The notes: generated by a model not told the origin, from the sequence alone. Positions 35,541 through 44,693 are shown, numbered from the stretch's first letter. The stretch is 64,000 bases of DNA from Rossellomorea aquimaris (GCF_020171925.1 NZ_JAIVAR010000006.1:1-64000), one strand, 5' to 3'. Numbers and translations: made by a program.

Positions 35541-36326
35541 CTATAGACTATTCAACTGAGCGTGTTTCGTAAACAAGAATTGATATCCGATGTAAATGAA
35601 TAGGATAACGGTCAATGCGACACTTCCAATGATTCCAAGAAGGATGGCTATTTGGTATTCAATGGCGACCAGCGGGCTCACGCCTGATAGAATCTGACCC
35701 GTCATCATTCCCGGGAGAAAGATGATGCCCATTCCGATCATATTATTCAACGTTGGGAGTATCGCTGCGTCGAAAGCGTCATCAACAAATTTTTTCGTCG
35801 CTGCTTTCGGGGTCGCACCGAGCATCAACGCACCTTCCACGACGTCCCTTTGGTCTTTCAAGGCCCCGATCAAGGTGTTGAGTCCCAGCGTGATACCCGT
35901 CATTGAATTTCCCACGATCATTCCTGCAATCGGGATGAAATAGCGGGGTTCGTACCATGGGGCGAAATGAATGACCACAAGATTAAAGTAAAACAGACTA
36001 ACAAGCGTCCCACCTACCATCGCTATGGCGACGGTTCCCTTAAGGGGGGTGCTCAACTTGAATTTCACTTGCTCATACACGTTCCGGATTGCGAATGACT
36101 CCATGACGAAAATGATCAGAAGCGTCAACCATGGGCTTGGGTGATCAAAGATAAGGGTCAGGATATACCCCGCGATGATCAGCTGGACCGTCATCCTCAC
36201 CGATGCAATGATGATCTGCCTTTCCCTTGAGATGCCTCTTATCTTCACAATGAATAATAATAGAAGGATAAAGGCATATGCGGCAATGAATCTCCATAAC
36301 TCAATGTCGATGATACCATTATTCAT
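35541..36326 (-). CDS. fetB: FetB-type ABC permease (UPF0014, YjkA-like)
   Basis: A 261-residue membrane protein with about seven helices, of the UPF0014/FetB family. The segment IPIAGMIVGNSMTGITLGLN and the later GATPKAATKKFVDDA and MIGMGIIFLPGMMTGQILSG are the conserved parts. In E. coli FetAB exports iron and protects against peroxide stress; the same role here is inferred. It follows the ATPase gene by 11 bases. Confidence 0.82.
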   Translation of the reverse strand: MNNGIIDIELWRFIAAYAFILLLLFIVKIRGISRERQIIIASVRMTVQLIIAGYILTLIFDHPSPWLTLLIIFVMESFAIRNVYEQVKFKLSTPLKGTVAIAMVGGTLVSLFYFNLVVIHFAPWYEPRYFIPIAGMIVGNSMTGITLGLNTLIGALKDQRDVVEGALMLGATPKAATKKFVDDAFDAAILPTLNNMIGMGIIFLPGMMTGQILSGVSPLVAIEYQIAILLGIIGSVALTVILFIYIGYQFLFTKHAQLNSL

Positions 36327-36337
36327 TTTGACACCAC

Positions 36338-36955
36338 CTAATCATTTTTTATCCTTATTAGGTCTTCCCCGTACTGTTCGGCTACATTCATGGAATGGGT
36401 GACCATGACGACCGTGCCATTGTGATTCTCTGCTGCAGAGATAAACCCTTTCATCACAGCCAATTCCGTTTCTTCATCCAATGCAGAGGTAGGCTCATCC
36501 AGTAAATACACTTCAGGTTTCATCAATAAGACCCTTCCCAGTGATAAGCGTTGCCTCTCACCCCCAGATAACTCCTCTGCCCTCTTATTTAGATCTTTCT
36601 CGAGCTGCACTATTTTCAATACCCTTTCCAACTCGTCTTCACCCGCTTTTTGTTTTTCGGAAAAACATAACCCACTTTGCAGGTTGTCTTCGACGGTTTC
36701 TCCAAAAAGCAGGGGTGCCTGGGAGATCATCACTGCTCTTCTCCTCAATTGTATGGGATCCATATCCTTTATCGGTTCCCCTTTAAACAATATGGACCCA
36801 TCGTCGGGTATGTATATTTTATTAAGCAACTTCAATAGTGTTGATTTCCCTGCCCCACTTTCACCGATGATGCAGGTGGTCTTGTTCTCTTCAATCTTCA
36901 TCTCCTTTATCTTCAAAATATTTTTATAGATGAGACCATTAAGTTCAAACAGCAT
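36338..36955 (-). CDS. fetA: FetA-type ABC ATPase (YjkB-like)
   Basis: A 205-residue ATPase with Walker A GESGAGKSTLLK (about residues 32-43), Q-loop, signature LSGGERQRLSLGR, Walker B VYLLDEPTSALD and an H-loop His in VTHSMN. It is short, as in the FetA family, and energises the adjacent permease. Probably the first gene of the two-gene unit. Confidence 0.83.
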   Translation of the reverse strand: MLFELNGLIYKNILKIKEMKIEENKTTCIIGESGAGKSTLLKLLNKIYIPDDGSILFKGEPIKDMDPIQLRRRAVMISQAPLLFGETVEDNLQSGLCFSEKQKAGEDELERVLKIVQLEKDLNKRAEELSGGERQRLSLGRVLLMKPEVYLLDEPTSALDEETELAVMKGFISAAENHNGTVVMVTHSMNVAEQYGEDLIRIKND

Positions 36956-37011
36956 AAAGTGCTCTTCCCTCCATTCCTATAAGTGTTATCATTCCCAAGG
37001 ATAAAAGAAAT

Positions 37012-37060
37012 AAAAAAACCGATGCGGCAGAACGTTCATTTTTCTGCATGCACCAGTTTT
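37012..37060 (-). terminator. Terminator of the MoxR-DUF58 operon
   Basis: On the minus strand ACTGGTGC-AT-GCAGAA pairs with TTCTGC-CGCATCGGT, followed by TTTTTTTA. It lies 11 bases past the stop of the third gene. Confidence 0.83.
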
Positions 37061-37070
37061 TTTGAGTCAT

Positions 37071-38342
37071 TTACTCGCCGTTGTCTTCTTTTATATAAGA
37101 AATATGTTTCTCGATGCTGTGTGTAAAATTCTCGACAGCAAGTTTCTCAGGGATGCGTGTCCCATACCTTACTGATTCATATAAAGTAAAGAAGGATTCA
37201 TCTTCAAGGATTCCTAATCTAGCAAACCAAGCACGGATATTTTCGTTGTTTTCCCTACCTTTGCCTACAGTCGAAGCAGCGCTTTCAAGTTCTTTAACGG
37301 CGTGTCTAATTGCATTTTCCGCATCAGTGTAAGTTCCGCCGTTAAATTCTTTTTCTACCTTCTTAGAGATTGAAGTGAACTTATTCATAATGACCGGAAT
37401 CACTTCTCCAGTCGATTCCTCATAAGGCACTTTTCTTTTCTTCAAGAAATAGATAATGATTGCGATGACGAATAAAATCATCAGGACTTCATTGAACCAA
37501 GCCCAAGACATTCCGTCACTCGTGGCTTGCTGTTGTACTTGCTCGACGTTTTCGTTAAATTTCAACCCCATGCCTGAAAGGGTGTCCCTCGATACTCTGC
37601 TTAACAACCAATCCCTTACCTTCACCAGGAACCCGTAAATGGGATCGACTAGAAAAGAAAACAGCCAGAAAACCTTTGAAAGTACCCAGTAAATCACGGT
37701 TCTGATAAATGTGCTTGTATACGAAAGGACGACCCCCGCCAAGATGACGAAGAGAATGATGACAAAAGGTTTCTTCAATTGTTTATTCCTATTGTCACCG
37801 CTTCCTTTTGCTCCGTTCAACATCCTCTGGACACTGGTGACAGCTGCAATGAGCGTAAACAATAGGATGACCAGGAAGATGATCAACATTTTATTCTCTA
37901 AATCACGTGCATTTCCGATTACAAACGATAATGCAGAAAGACTCAAAAACAAGGTTACCGTACTGCTTGCTACTTCGATCTGCACATCCTTCGTTTGAAA
38001 ATAGGAAGAGATCCTCCAATGAAGGTAGATGAGCATGAGTGTGATGAACCAAATCGGAAGGCTGAAAAGAAAAATCCCAGCTGCCAGCAGGAGCAATAAT
38101 GCCCCATAGAGCATAAACGTGTTGGCATGCCCTTTCCTAATCCATATCGCAAGAATTCCAAATAGTGAAATGAAGCTAATGGATATGAACGGTAAATATC
38201 CTGAGATGATTGTATCGTTTGCCATTAGGAAGCTAGCAAAAAGAACCGCATATAAGATGTCGATCCCAAGGTATAAACCCATTTTCAACAATAGTAACCG
38301 TTGTTGGTTTGTCAGGAAGGTATTTTGGATTTTTGATTCCAT
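37071..38342 (-). CDS. Multi-pass membrane protein, third gene of a MoxR/DUF58 operon
   Basis: A 423-residue protein with about eight N-terminal membrane segments, a juxtamembrane loop, another helix (MILFVIAIIIYFLKKRK) and a C-terminal soluble part (about 110 residues, VEKEFNGGTYTDAENAIRHA) resembling DUF4129. In B. subtilis the comparable gene yebA encodes a DUF4129 protein with a transglutaminase domain; here no transglutaminase triad is seen. Its start overlaps the DUF58 gene by about 30 bases. Function unknown; probably acts with the MoxR ATPase. Confidence 0.75.
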   Translation of the reverse strand: MESKIQNTFLTNQQRLLLLKMGLYLGIDILYAVLFASFLMANDTIISGYLPFISISFISLFGILAIWIRKGHANTFMLYGALLLLLAAGIFLFSLPIWFITLMLIYLHWRISSYFQTKDVQIEVASSTVTLFLSLSALSFVIGNARDLENKMLIIFLVILLFTLIAAVTSVQRMLNGAKGSGDNRNKQLKKPFVIILFVILAGVVLSYTSTFIRTVIYWVLSKVFWLFSFLVDPIYGFLVKVRDWLLSRVSRDTLSGMGLKFNENVEQVQQQATSDGMSWAWFNEVLMILFVIAIIIYFLKKRKVPYEESTGEVIPVIMNKFTSISKKVEKEFNGGTYTDAENAIRHAVKELESAASTVGKGRENNENIRAWFARLGILEDESFFTLYESVRYGTRIPEKLAVENFTHSIEKHISYIKEDNGE

Positions 38343-39505
38343 AGTGAGACGACTCCTTGTTTAGCTTCTGATTGCATGAACAATACGTTCCTTTGCTTGC
38401 CTTCGATCTTTCTAAGCCTTTCTTCATCCTTTTCCAAAAGGATCCCGGCAACGATGATGACAGAAGGAATGCTACCTCTGATCGAAAGATGCTGAAGGAC
38501 GATGTGGAACGGGATCGTTGTATCATCGGTCGATAAAGTGGACAGGATCTCAAGGGCTTTTTGCTGATGCTTCCTCCCTGTACCGGACGGCAAGTAATAA
38601 AAAGGGGTCACCCCTAGACTTCTTATATTCAGCACAAGTGAAAAAGAGATATTTTCTTTTACAGCAAGATGCATCAAATACGCTGTATGCCGGATGATGG
38701 ATTCCAAATCCCTCGTAATGGAATACTTTTCAGATAAGTTGACAACGATCATCCACTCTTTCTTTACAGCAGGAGCGAAGACTTTTGTCTGTAAAGACTG
38801 GGTCCTTGCAGACGCTTTCCAGTGAATGTCCTGGAATCTGTCACCAGGTACATACTCCCTTGTACCGACTGGCTGGAAGACATCATAAAAGAGTGAATGG
38901 CGGGTAGGGACTTCACCGATTTCATATGAATCCTGGTGGTCGGATAATACGACCGGTTCCGGGGATGGGAATACCATCATGGTTGATTTCACCGGTTCGG
39001 TCAAATCCATCAGCACCTTACCACTCCCGAATAGATGGGGGATGACGACTTGAACCTTCGTCAGGCGGCACAATCCCCTCCTTTTACCAACGACAGGCAG
39101 CGAAAGGTTTCCGCCTTCCCCTTTACCCAGGGAAAATGGAATCGACACTTCCACATTTCCGCCATGGTAAACTTCATATGGATGGTTAACCGGTTCTACG
39201 ATGTCTTTGAAGGTAAGCTTAATGACAGCTCCCCAAATCGGCAATCCTTCATTGACAAGATGAAGATCCCAGCTCCCATTTTCTTCACAATGGATCCTCA
39301 CTCGTTTCGGGGACTGATCGAGCTTCAAGCCTTTCCCCACGGTCTCTATGTACCATTTGTGGCTTCTGAAATAGAATAAACAAAGCAGAAACACCGCAAG
39401 CCCTGAGTAAAATTCAAAAAACAGGCATGCGAACGCTAAAATGATCAAAAGAATTTCACTTATGTAGTTGTACTGTTCATCAACCACTTCTCGTTTCCAG
39501 ATCAA
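38312..39505 (-). CDS. DUF58 protein (YeaD-like)
   Basis: A 397-residue protein: two N-terminal membrane helices (residues 12-50), a beta-rich middle, and the DUF58 core with DVFQPVGTREYVPGDRFQDI and HWKASARTQSL, a von Willebrand A-like fold. The GxREYVPGDxxxxIHWKAS motif is diagnostic. It starts at TTG five bases after GAGGTAA, six bases past the MoxR stop. MoxR-DUF58 pairs are thought to act in chaperone-like assembly at the membrane. Confidence 0.85.
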   Translation of the reverse strand: MIWKREVVDEQYNYISEILLIILAFACLFFEFYSGLAVFLLCLFYFRSHKWYIETVGKGLKLDQSPKRVRIHCEENGSWDLHLVNEGLPIWGAVIKLTFKDIVEPVNHPYEVYHGGNVEVSIPFSLGKGEGGNLSLPVVGKRRGLCRLTKVQVVIPHLFGSGKVLMDLTEPVKSTMMVFPSPEPVVLSDHQDSYEIGEVPTRHSLFYDVFQPVGTREYVPGDRFQDIHWKASARTQSLQTKVFAPAVKKEWMIVVNLSEKYSITRDLESIIRHTAYLMHLAVKENISFSLVLNIRSLGVTPFYYLPSGTGRKHQQKALEILSTLSTDDTTIPFHIVLQHLSIRGSIPSVIIVAGILLEKDEERLRKIEGKQRNVLFMQSEAKQGVVSLWNQKSKIPS

Positions 39506-39510
39506 TTCGA

Positions 39511-40443
39511 TTACCTCGTTTCAACAGGAATTCCGATTGATTCTATCAAGCTCCGGATTACTTCTTCCTCTGACTTCGTCAATGAGGCTTCCGCGGTCAA
39601 CTGGATCCTGTGTTGCAGGACATATGGAGCAACCAGCAACACATCCTCCGGCCGGACGAAATCCCTGCCTTCGATGAATGCCTTTCCTTGGGAGGCTTTC
39701 AGGAGTGCCAAACTGGCACGGGGACTCGCACCAACTTCAATTGATTCATGATTTCTCGTCCCCCTCGTCATGTGAAGGATGTAAGACTCTATATCAGATG
39801 AAACATGCACTTCCTTCACCGATGCTGATAAAGCTTGGACCTCTGAAAGGTTGATGATGGCATTTACATCATTTAACGGCTGACTCGCCTTGAAACGGCT
39901 AAGGATCATTCTTTCTTCTTCAAATTCAGGATATGTAAAAGGGATTTTCAGTAAGAATCGGTCGAGCTGTGCGGCTGGAAGCGGAAACGTCCCTTGCTGA
40001 GATTCAATAGGGTTCTGCGTTGCGATTACGATAAAAGGCGGCATCAACGGGACAGTTTCACCATCAATCGTAATCTGTTTTTCTTCCATTACTTCAAGTA
40101 GACTGGCTTGTGTACGTGGTGTCGCCCGATTGATTTCGTCTGCGAGCAGTACATTGGCAACGACCGGTCCGGTCCTCAGCTCAAATTCCTGGGTTTTGGG
40201 ATTGAAGAATTGGATTCCTGTCACATCACTCGGAAGGACATCAGGTGTGAATTGGATCCGTTTGAACGCCCCCTCGATGCATTGTGAGAATGTCTTGGCC
40301 AGCAATGTCTTACCAGTACCCGGGACACTTTCCAACAACACATGTCCCTCTTGGAGTAAAGCAATCAATAATAAATCTATTTCGTGGTCTTTCCCCACCA
40401 ACACCTTGTTCATTTCTCTTTTTATTTCTGTTAAATGAGTCAT
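39511..40443 (-). CDS. MoxR-family AAA+ ATPase (YeaC-like)
   Basis: A 310-residue AAA+ protein. Walker A is ESVPGTGKTLLAKTF (about residues 37-50), Walker B with sensor is VLLADEINRATPRTQASLLE, then the MoxR motif EEKQITIDGETVPL and sensor 1 VIATQNPIESQGTFP-like. First gene of a three-gene operon with DUF58 and membrane-protein genes. MoxR ATPases remodel or insert cofactors into partner proteins; the partner here is unknown. Confidence 0.9.
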   Translation of the reverse strand: MTHLTEIKREMNKVLVGKDHEIDLLLIALLQEGHVLLESVPGTGKTLLAKTFSQCIEGAFKRIQFTPDVLPSDVTGIQFFNPKTQEFELRTGPVVANVLLADEINRATPRTQASLLEVMEEKQITIDGETVPLMPPFIVIATQNPIESQQGTFPLPAAQLDRFLLKIPFTYPEFEEERMILSRFKASQPLNDVNAIINLSEVQALSASVKEVHVSSDIESYILHMTRGTRNHESIEVGASPRASLALLKASQGKAFIEGRDFVRPEDVLLVAPYVLQHRIQLTAEASLTKSEEEVIRSLIESIGIPVETR

Positions 40444-40599
40444 ATGAATCCCCTTTCCATTTTCTGTCCTTTCATTATAATTAAATAGTAAAAATTTAGC
40501 AAATATTCACAAAATGAAATTCTACCATCCAATTATTCTTGTAAGTTATTTTGTTCATGGGGTATGATAGGAGTATATTACATTAAATGGGTGATAGAT

Positions 40600-40971
40600 G
40601 TGCAATATAAACGACATGAATCATTTCGCTACACATTCCAGGAGCCCGAACTTGCCACTTATAAGCTCATCATCGAGAAAGAGGGCGCCATGGTCGAAAC
40701 AAAGCAATCAGATGCCCTCGTCCTAAACTTGAGCCCCAATGGTGCAAGGATCAAAACAACACTTGATTTGCCGATCCAAGAAAGGAAATACCTCCTGGAG
40801 CTTCAATTGAATTTAAATGGAACAACATTTTCCGTACTAGGAATACCCGTCTGGAAAAGAAGGGAAATCAATCAATACGTGTATGGGATTGAAGCATTGG
40901 AAGATCAAAAAACGAAACAGATCGTCATAAACGAACTGAAGCAGTTTGTTAATTCACGCAAAAAATTATAA
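40600..40971 (+). CDS. PilZ-like cyclic di-GMP-binding protein
   Basis: About 123 residues. The N-terminal YKRHESFRY supplies an RxxxR-like arginine motif (one residue longer or shorter than the strict spacing depending on alignment), and VLNLSPNGARIKT supplies the [D/N]xSxxG motif of PilZ domains. It may relay cyclic di-GMP levels to another protein. The GTG at 40600 is chosen since GGGTGATAG lies just before; the frame extends 12 codons upstream. No partner gene is adjacent. Confidence 0.68.
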   Translation: MQYKRHESFRYTFQEPELATYKLIIEKEGAMVETKQSDALVLNLSPNGARIKTTLDLPIQERKYLLELQLNLNGTTFSVLGIPVWKRREINQYVYGIEALEDQKTKQIVINELKQFVNSRKKL

Positions 40972-40975
40972 ATTG

Positions 40976-41014
40976 AAAAAGCCGAACCTTTCTCAGGTCC
41001 GGCTTTTTCTTTGT
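40976..41014. terminator. Bidirectional terminator
   Basis: AAAAAGCCG-A-ACCT and AGGT-C-CGGCTTTTT pair around a TTCTC loop, between converging genes. Confidence 0.88.
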
Positions 41015-41042
41015 AATAGGGCTTCCTTTTCAAGATGCCATT

Positions 41043-41780
41043 TTAGTGCTCGTAGATCATTTTCCTTGTCATGCCTCCATCCACCACGAGGTTTTCACCT
41101 GTGATGAAGTCGTTTTGAGGGTCTGATAAGAAGAGGCAAGCCCTCGCTATATCTTCAGGCTTCCCCACCCGCTGTGAAGGGTGCTGACTGTGATCAACTT
41201 TTCTCAAGGAATCGTAATCTTCCGTTTCAATCCAACCTGGACTGACCGAATTGACCCTGATGCGATATTCCGCCAATGTGATGGCGAGGGAGTGGGTCAG
41301 ACTTGCAATCCCACCTTTTGAAGCAGAATATGCTTCTGTATTGGCTTCCGACATCAAAGCCCTTGTAGAAGCCATGTTGATGATGGAGCCTCCCTCTTCC
41401 TTCATCATCTCTGCCGCTTCCCGTGTGCAATAAAACATACTGTTTAAGTTCACGGCGATGATCGAATTCCAGTCCCCAGGGGACATCTCCCAAAATGACA
41501 TGAATTTAGAGATTCCTGCGTTGTTGATCAAGACATCCAAGGCATCATGCTTTTTCCTGATTGCATCAAACCCTTTTTTAACCTCTGCATGCGAAGAAAC
41601 GTCGACTTCATGGAACTCGACTTCGTGTCCACTTCCCAGCAATTGTTTTTCAATTTCTTTTCCACTTTCACGATCGTTATCAAAGAAATGGACAAACTCA
41701 CCCATGGAAGCAAAATGTTCCACCAGGGATTTTCCAATTCCTTTTGCTCCCCCGGTAATAACCACGTTGCGTTTCGTCAT
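41043..41780 (-). CDS. Short-chain dehydrogenase/reductase, substrate unknown
   Basis: A 245-residue SDR. The cofactor motif is TGGAKGIGKSL, and the aspartates at FDNDRESG suggest preference for NAD(H). NNAG, the catalytic Ser of INMASTRA and the YSASKGG motif (Tyr and Lys) are all present, and the C-terminal GENLVVDGGMTRKM is typical of classical SDRs. It is monocistronic. The sequence gives no hint of the substrate; glucose or acyl-type substrates are both common in this group. Confidence 0.85.
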   Translation of the reverse strand: MTKRNVVITGGAKGIGKSLVEHFASMGEFVHFFDNDRESGKEIEKQLLGSGHEVEFHEVDVSSHAEVKKGFDAIRKKHDALDVLINNAGISKFMSFWEMSPGDWNSIIAVNLNSMFYCTREAAEMMKEEGGSIINMASTRALMSEANTEAYSASKGGIASLTHSLAITLAEYRIRVNSVSPGWIETEDYDSLRKVDHSQHPSQRVGKPEDIARACLFLSDPQNDFITGENLVVDGGMTRKMIYEH

Positions 41781-41872
41781 TTTTCCTCACTCCTTCCAAA
41801 CAATAATAGAATACCCCATATGAATGAATCGAAACAGTGATATGGGGTATGAGAACGGATGCATGTCGAACA

Positions 41873-41931
41873 AAAAAAGATCAATCCACTCCCTCCTGGA
41901 AATACAGGAGGAATAGAGAATTGATCTTTTT
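41873..41931 (-). terminator. Terminator after the ykvT gene
   Basis: On the minus strand AAAAAGATCAATTCTC pairs with the distal GGATTGATCTTTTT, with an inner CTCCTGTATTTCCAGGAG stem, and a T-run follows. Confidence 0.85.
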
Positions 41932-41953
41932 GGCTCAAGCAGAGCAGCTGTCT

Positions 41954-42541
41954 TTATTTTGCAAACACATGGTTTCCGATTGTTAAAGTAGCATCCCTTG
42001 ATGTGATCCATGAGCTACTAGATGTTTCAGGGTTATAGAAGAATAGGGAACCTTTTCCCTGCCCCTTGAATGCAAGTGCTTCATTTACAGCCTTCCGTGA
42101 TTCGTCGGAAGGGGTGTTATAAATTTGTCCATTTTGCACGGGTGAAAATGCATAATGTCCGTTCGCTACCTGATAAATTACATCTTTAAGAGTGTCAGGG
42201 AAATCATTTGAATCCACTCTATTGAGGACAACGGTTGCAACGGCTACCTTCCCAGCGTAAGGTTCACCTTTCGCCTCTGCATGGACAAGCCTTGCGAGTA
42301 GTTCCCTGTCCTTTACGGATAGATCAGCTTCAGGAAGTGCCAAAGACTGGCCAGGTCTGATCTCACTTGTCTTCAAATCATTTTTCTCCATTAATTCAAG
42401 GACCGATACAGCATTATTCGTACTGATTTGCCATAACGTTTCTCCTTGTTTCACTGTATGCACACCTTCTGCCCCAGCCGCAGTTGTGCAAAATACGAAC
42501 ATGCCTATTGCGGCTAAACCAGATTTTAAGTATTTCCTCAT
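41954..42541 (-). CDS. ykvT: LysM and cell-wall hydrolase (SleB-type) protein YkvT
   Basis: A 195-residue secreted protein. A signal peptide (MRKYLKSGLAAIGMFVFCTT) ends at AAGAEG, a LysM domain (HTVKQGETLWQISTNNAVSV) binds peptidoglycan, and a hydrolase-2 domain (LARLVHAEAKGEPYAGKVAV with the catalytic Glu, then YAFSPVQNG) resembles SleB/CwlJ lytic enzymes of spore germination. B. subtilis YkvT has 208 residues and the same build. Start at 42541 after GGGGAGAG. Confidence 0.87.
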   Translation of the reverse strand: MRKYLKSGLAAIGMFVFCTTAAGAEGVHTVKQGETLWQISTNNAVSVLELMEKNDLKTSEIRPGQSLALPEADLSVKDRELLARLVHAEAKGEPYAGKVAVATVVLNRVDSNDFPDTLKDVIYQVANGHYAFSPVQNGQIYNTPSDESRKAVNEALAFKGQGKGSLFFYNPETSSSSWITSRDATLTIGNHVFAK

Positions 42542-42680
42542 TTTACTCTCCCCTTTTTTCATCCTTCATGTTTTACGATAACAAGAGAAAAGGGGAATAT
42601 CATCAGGTAATGAATGCCTGTGCTTATCATTCTTGGCTATTCAGCAAAAAGATGACAAATTGTTTTCATGGGGAGCAATT

Positions 42681-42875
42681 TCAGCTCCTGGCCGTTTCCA
42701 AATATCGATAACGGATATTCCCCCCATGTTCAGCAATGCCACGGAAATGCTTGAAATCTGACTGCTTTACGAGCACTGACCTGAATGACAGGAAATCATC
42801 TTTCCCGACTCGAATTTCTTCCACTTCATTATTCCTTAAGGACTCAATCATTTGCAGAATGTCCTTTTCTTCCAT
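42681..42875 (-). CDS. Small protein of unknown function
   Basis: A 64-residue protein: an acidic helical N-terminus (MEEKDILQMIESLRNNEVEE) then a basic, aromatic C-terminal half (DFKHFRGIAEHGGNIRYRYL). The ATG at 42875 follows AAGGAGTGG. I recognise no family. It sits alone upstream of ykvT. Confidence 0.6.
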   Translation of the reverse strand: MEEKDILQMIESLRNNEVEEIRVGKDDFLSFRSVLVKQSDFKHFRGIAEHGGNIRYRYLETARS

Positions 42876-43203
42876 CAATACCACTCCTTAATCATTCTCT
42901 ACTATCATTTTATTTCACTGAAGAAAAACTACAAGCATTTGAGCTTGACGATTATAACAGTCTCCCTTACAAGTATCGAGTATCTTCCTTCCAACCCTCG
43001 CTTTGGACCCATTAAATCAACGATTCATTTACTCTGAACCATCCTTTAGGAATAAGTTTCTTAGGAATTAGAAGCTATCCCTACAACCCTTTTGCTAATT
43101 GCAACCCAAATGTTTATAGATGATTAAAAGCAGGACAAGTGACGTGTCAAGAATGACAAGTACCAAATATAATATTCTATCTTAACTTAAAGGAGGAGAA
43201 GAT
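42876..43203. other. Gap upstream of the RRSTGS-repeat gene
   Basis: No gene is seen. ACAAGTG and ACAAGTA occur near 43135 and 43158 around a TGACGTGTCA dyad, just upstream of the repeat-protein gene; a promoter is expected here, but I cannot assign a sigma factor with confidence. Confidence 0.35.
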
Positions 43204-43443
43204 ATGCCACCAAAAAGGAGAAAAAAACACTCAAGAAGTTCTACTGGTTCATCTAGTTCAACTGGTTCTAGAAGATCCACTGGTTCTAGAAGATCCACAG
43301 GGTCTTACGGTTCAACAAGTTCTACTGGCTCTAGAAGATCCACTGGTTCTAGGAGATCTACTGGTTCTTACAGCTCTAGAAGATCCACTGGTTCTACTGG
43401 CTCAAGTAGTTCAACTGGTTCACGTAGAAGAAGAAACAGGTAA
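43204..43443 (+). CDS. Ser/Thr/Gly/Arg-repeat protein, probable CotH kinase substrate
   Basis: A 79-residue protein starting MPPKRRKKHSRSS, after a strong AAAGGAGGAG site. Nearly all of it is STGS units (about ten), five of them as RRSTGS, ending SRRRRNR. No Cys, no hydrophobic core, so it should be disordered and strongly basic. It is next to a CotH-type kinase gene on the same strand. B. subtilis CotH phosphorylates serines in the basic Ser-rich repeats of coat proteins CotB and CotG, so this protein is a likely substrate and a spore coat component. That role is inferred from composition and neighbourhood. Confidence 0.75.
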   Translation: MPPKRRKKHSRSSTGSSSSTGSRRSTGSRRSTGSYGSTSSTGSRRSTGSRRSTGSYSSRRSTGSTGSSSSTGSRRRRNR

Positions 43444-43466
43444 CAGTGGAACCAAAGAGAAAAAAG

Positions 43467-43500
43467 TAGAAGATACATTCCTGTTTCTTCTACTTTTTAT
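43467..43500 (+). terminator. Weak terminator between the repeat protein and cotH
   Basis: AAAGTAGAAG pairs with CTTCTACTTT across a loop of about twelve bases, followed by TTATTT. It could lower kinase expression relative to the repeat protein; read-through is possible. Confidence 0.65.
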
Positions 43501-43545
43501 TTAGAGATTACTTTAATGGACTACCATTATGATGAAAGGAGCATC

Positions 43546-44637
43546 ATGGTCATGACTTCTTCCCTCCCATTATATGAATTATTATTTGAGGAAAATGATT
43601 TAAGGGAGCTTGAAAGCGATGTTTGGAATGATTTGCCTGTACCTGCCAATTTAAAAATTGAACAAAAAACCTATGATATCGATATTTGCTACAGAGGGTC
43701 CTATACAAGGGAATTGGAAAAGAAATCTTATTATGTAGAGTTTGTGAATCCGAGGACATATGGTGACAAGTTAGATATCCACCTAAATGCTGAGTTGTAT
43801 GACCCTTCCCACTTTCGGAACAAACTTTCCCTAGATTTCATGAGGGATATCGGCATCCACACGCCAGAAAGCCAGCATATATTTCTTGTTCAAGATGGCA
43901 ATCCTCTGGGCCTTTACCTCCAGCTTGAATCGGTCGATCAAATTTACCTAGAGAGTCGAAATCTCCCATTAGGCCCTATTTATTATGCCACAAATAATAA
44001 TGCGAATTTCTCCTTAATGAGAAAGGGAAAAAAGAAAAAATCGTTAGTCTCTGGTTATCAGAGAAAAGTTGGAAACGAGCAAGATGATCAATACCTCATT
44101 GAGCTCATAAAAACAATCAATACCTCTCCAATCGCTTCCCTCTCAGATAGCCTTCCCAACCTTTTGGATGTTGAAAACTATTTAAAATGGCTCGCAGGGG
44201 CTGTTTGTACGATGAATAACGATGGCTTCACTCATAACTACGCGTTGTACCGCAATCCAGAAAATGGACTGTTCACCATCATCCCCTGGGATTATGATGC
44301 TACATTCGGGAGAAAAGTCAGTGGCGGCGTCATGAATTATGATTACGTACCCTTAACAGGAAAAGCAAAAAATAAACTAACCACTCAGCTTATGAACGTT
44401 CCCGAATTCAGAAGGCAATATAAAGAAATCGTAGAGGACATCTTAGAAACGAAATTTACCGTAGAGTACTTAAAAGAGAACGTTATGAAGTTACATGAAA
44501 GCCTCAGGCCATATGTTCTTAACGACCCTCATATCAAGAAAGGTATTCGCCAGTATGATAGGGAGCCATCGTTTATTTTTCGATTCATTGAAGCCAGGGC
44601 CGCTTTTCTTAAGGATGAATTGAAGCAATTGAAGTAA
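43546..44637 (+). CDS. cotH: CotH-family spore coat kinase
   Basis: About 363 residues of an atypical protein kinase fold. Family blocks in order: CYRGSYTRELEKKSYYVEF (basic ATP-binding part), HFRNKLSLDFMRDIGIHTPE, GLYLQLESVDQIYL, and the active-site segment NNDGFTHNYALYRNP followed by FTIIPWDYDATFG, giving acidic residues Asp226, Asp249 and Asp251. CotH uses ATP to phosphorylate serines of coat proteins in the mother cell. The ATG at 43546 after AAAGGAG is chosen; the ATG ten codons earlier has no ribosome site. It follows the repeat protein gene by about 100 bases. Confidence 0.87.
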   Translation: MVMTSSLPLYELLFEENDLRELESDVWNDLPVPANLKIEQKTYDIDICYRGSYTRELEKKSYYVEFVNPRTYGDKLDIHLNAELYDPSHFRNKLSLDFMRDIGIHTPESQHIFLVQDGNPLGLYLQLESVDQIYLESRNLPLGPIYYATNNNANFSLMRKGKKKKSLVSGYQRKVGNEQDDQYLIELIKTINTSPIASLSDSLPNLLDVENYLKWLAGAVCTMNNDGFTHNYALYRNPENGLFTIIPWDYDATFGRKVSGGVMNYDYVPLTGKAKNKLTTQLMNVPEFRRQYKEIVEDILETKFTVEYLKENVMKLHESLRPYVLNDPHIKKGIRQYDREPSFIFRFIEARAAFLKDELKQLK

Positions 44638-44693
44638 TTAGCTTATCGAGTAATTCAGATTTATTATCGTTTTTTTAATCAAACAATAAAAAA

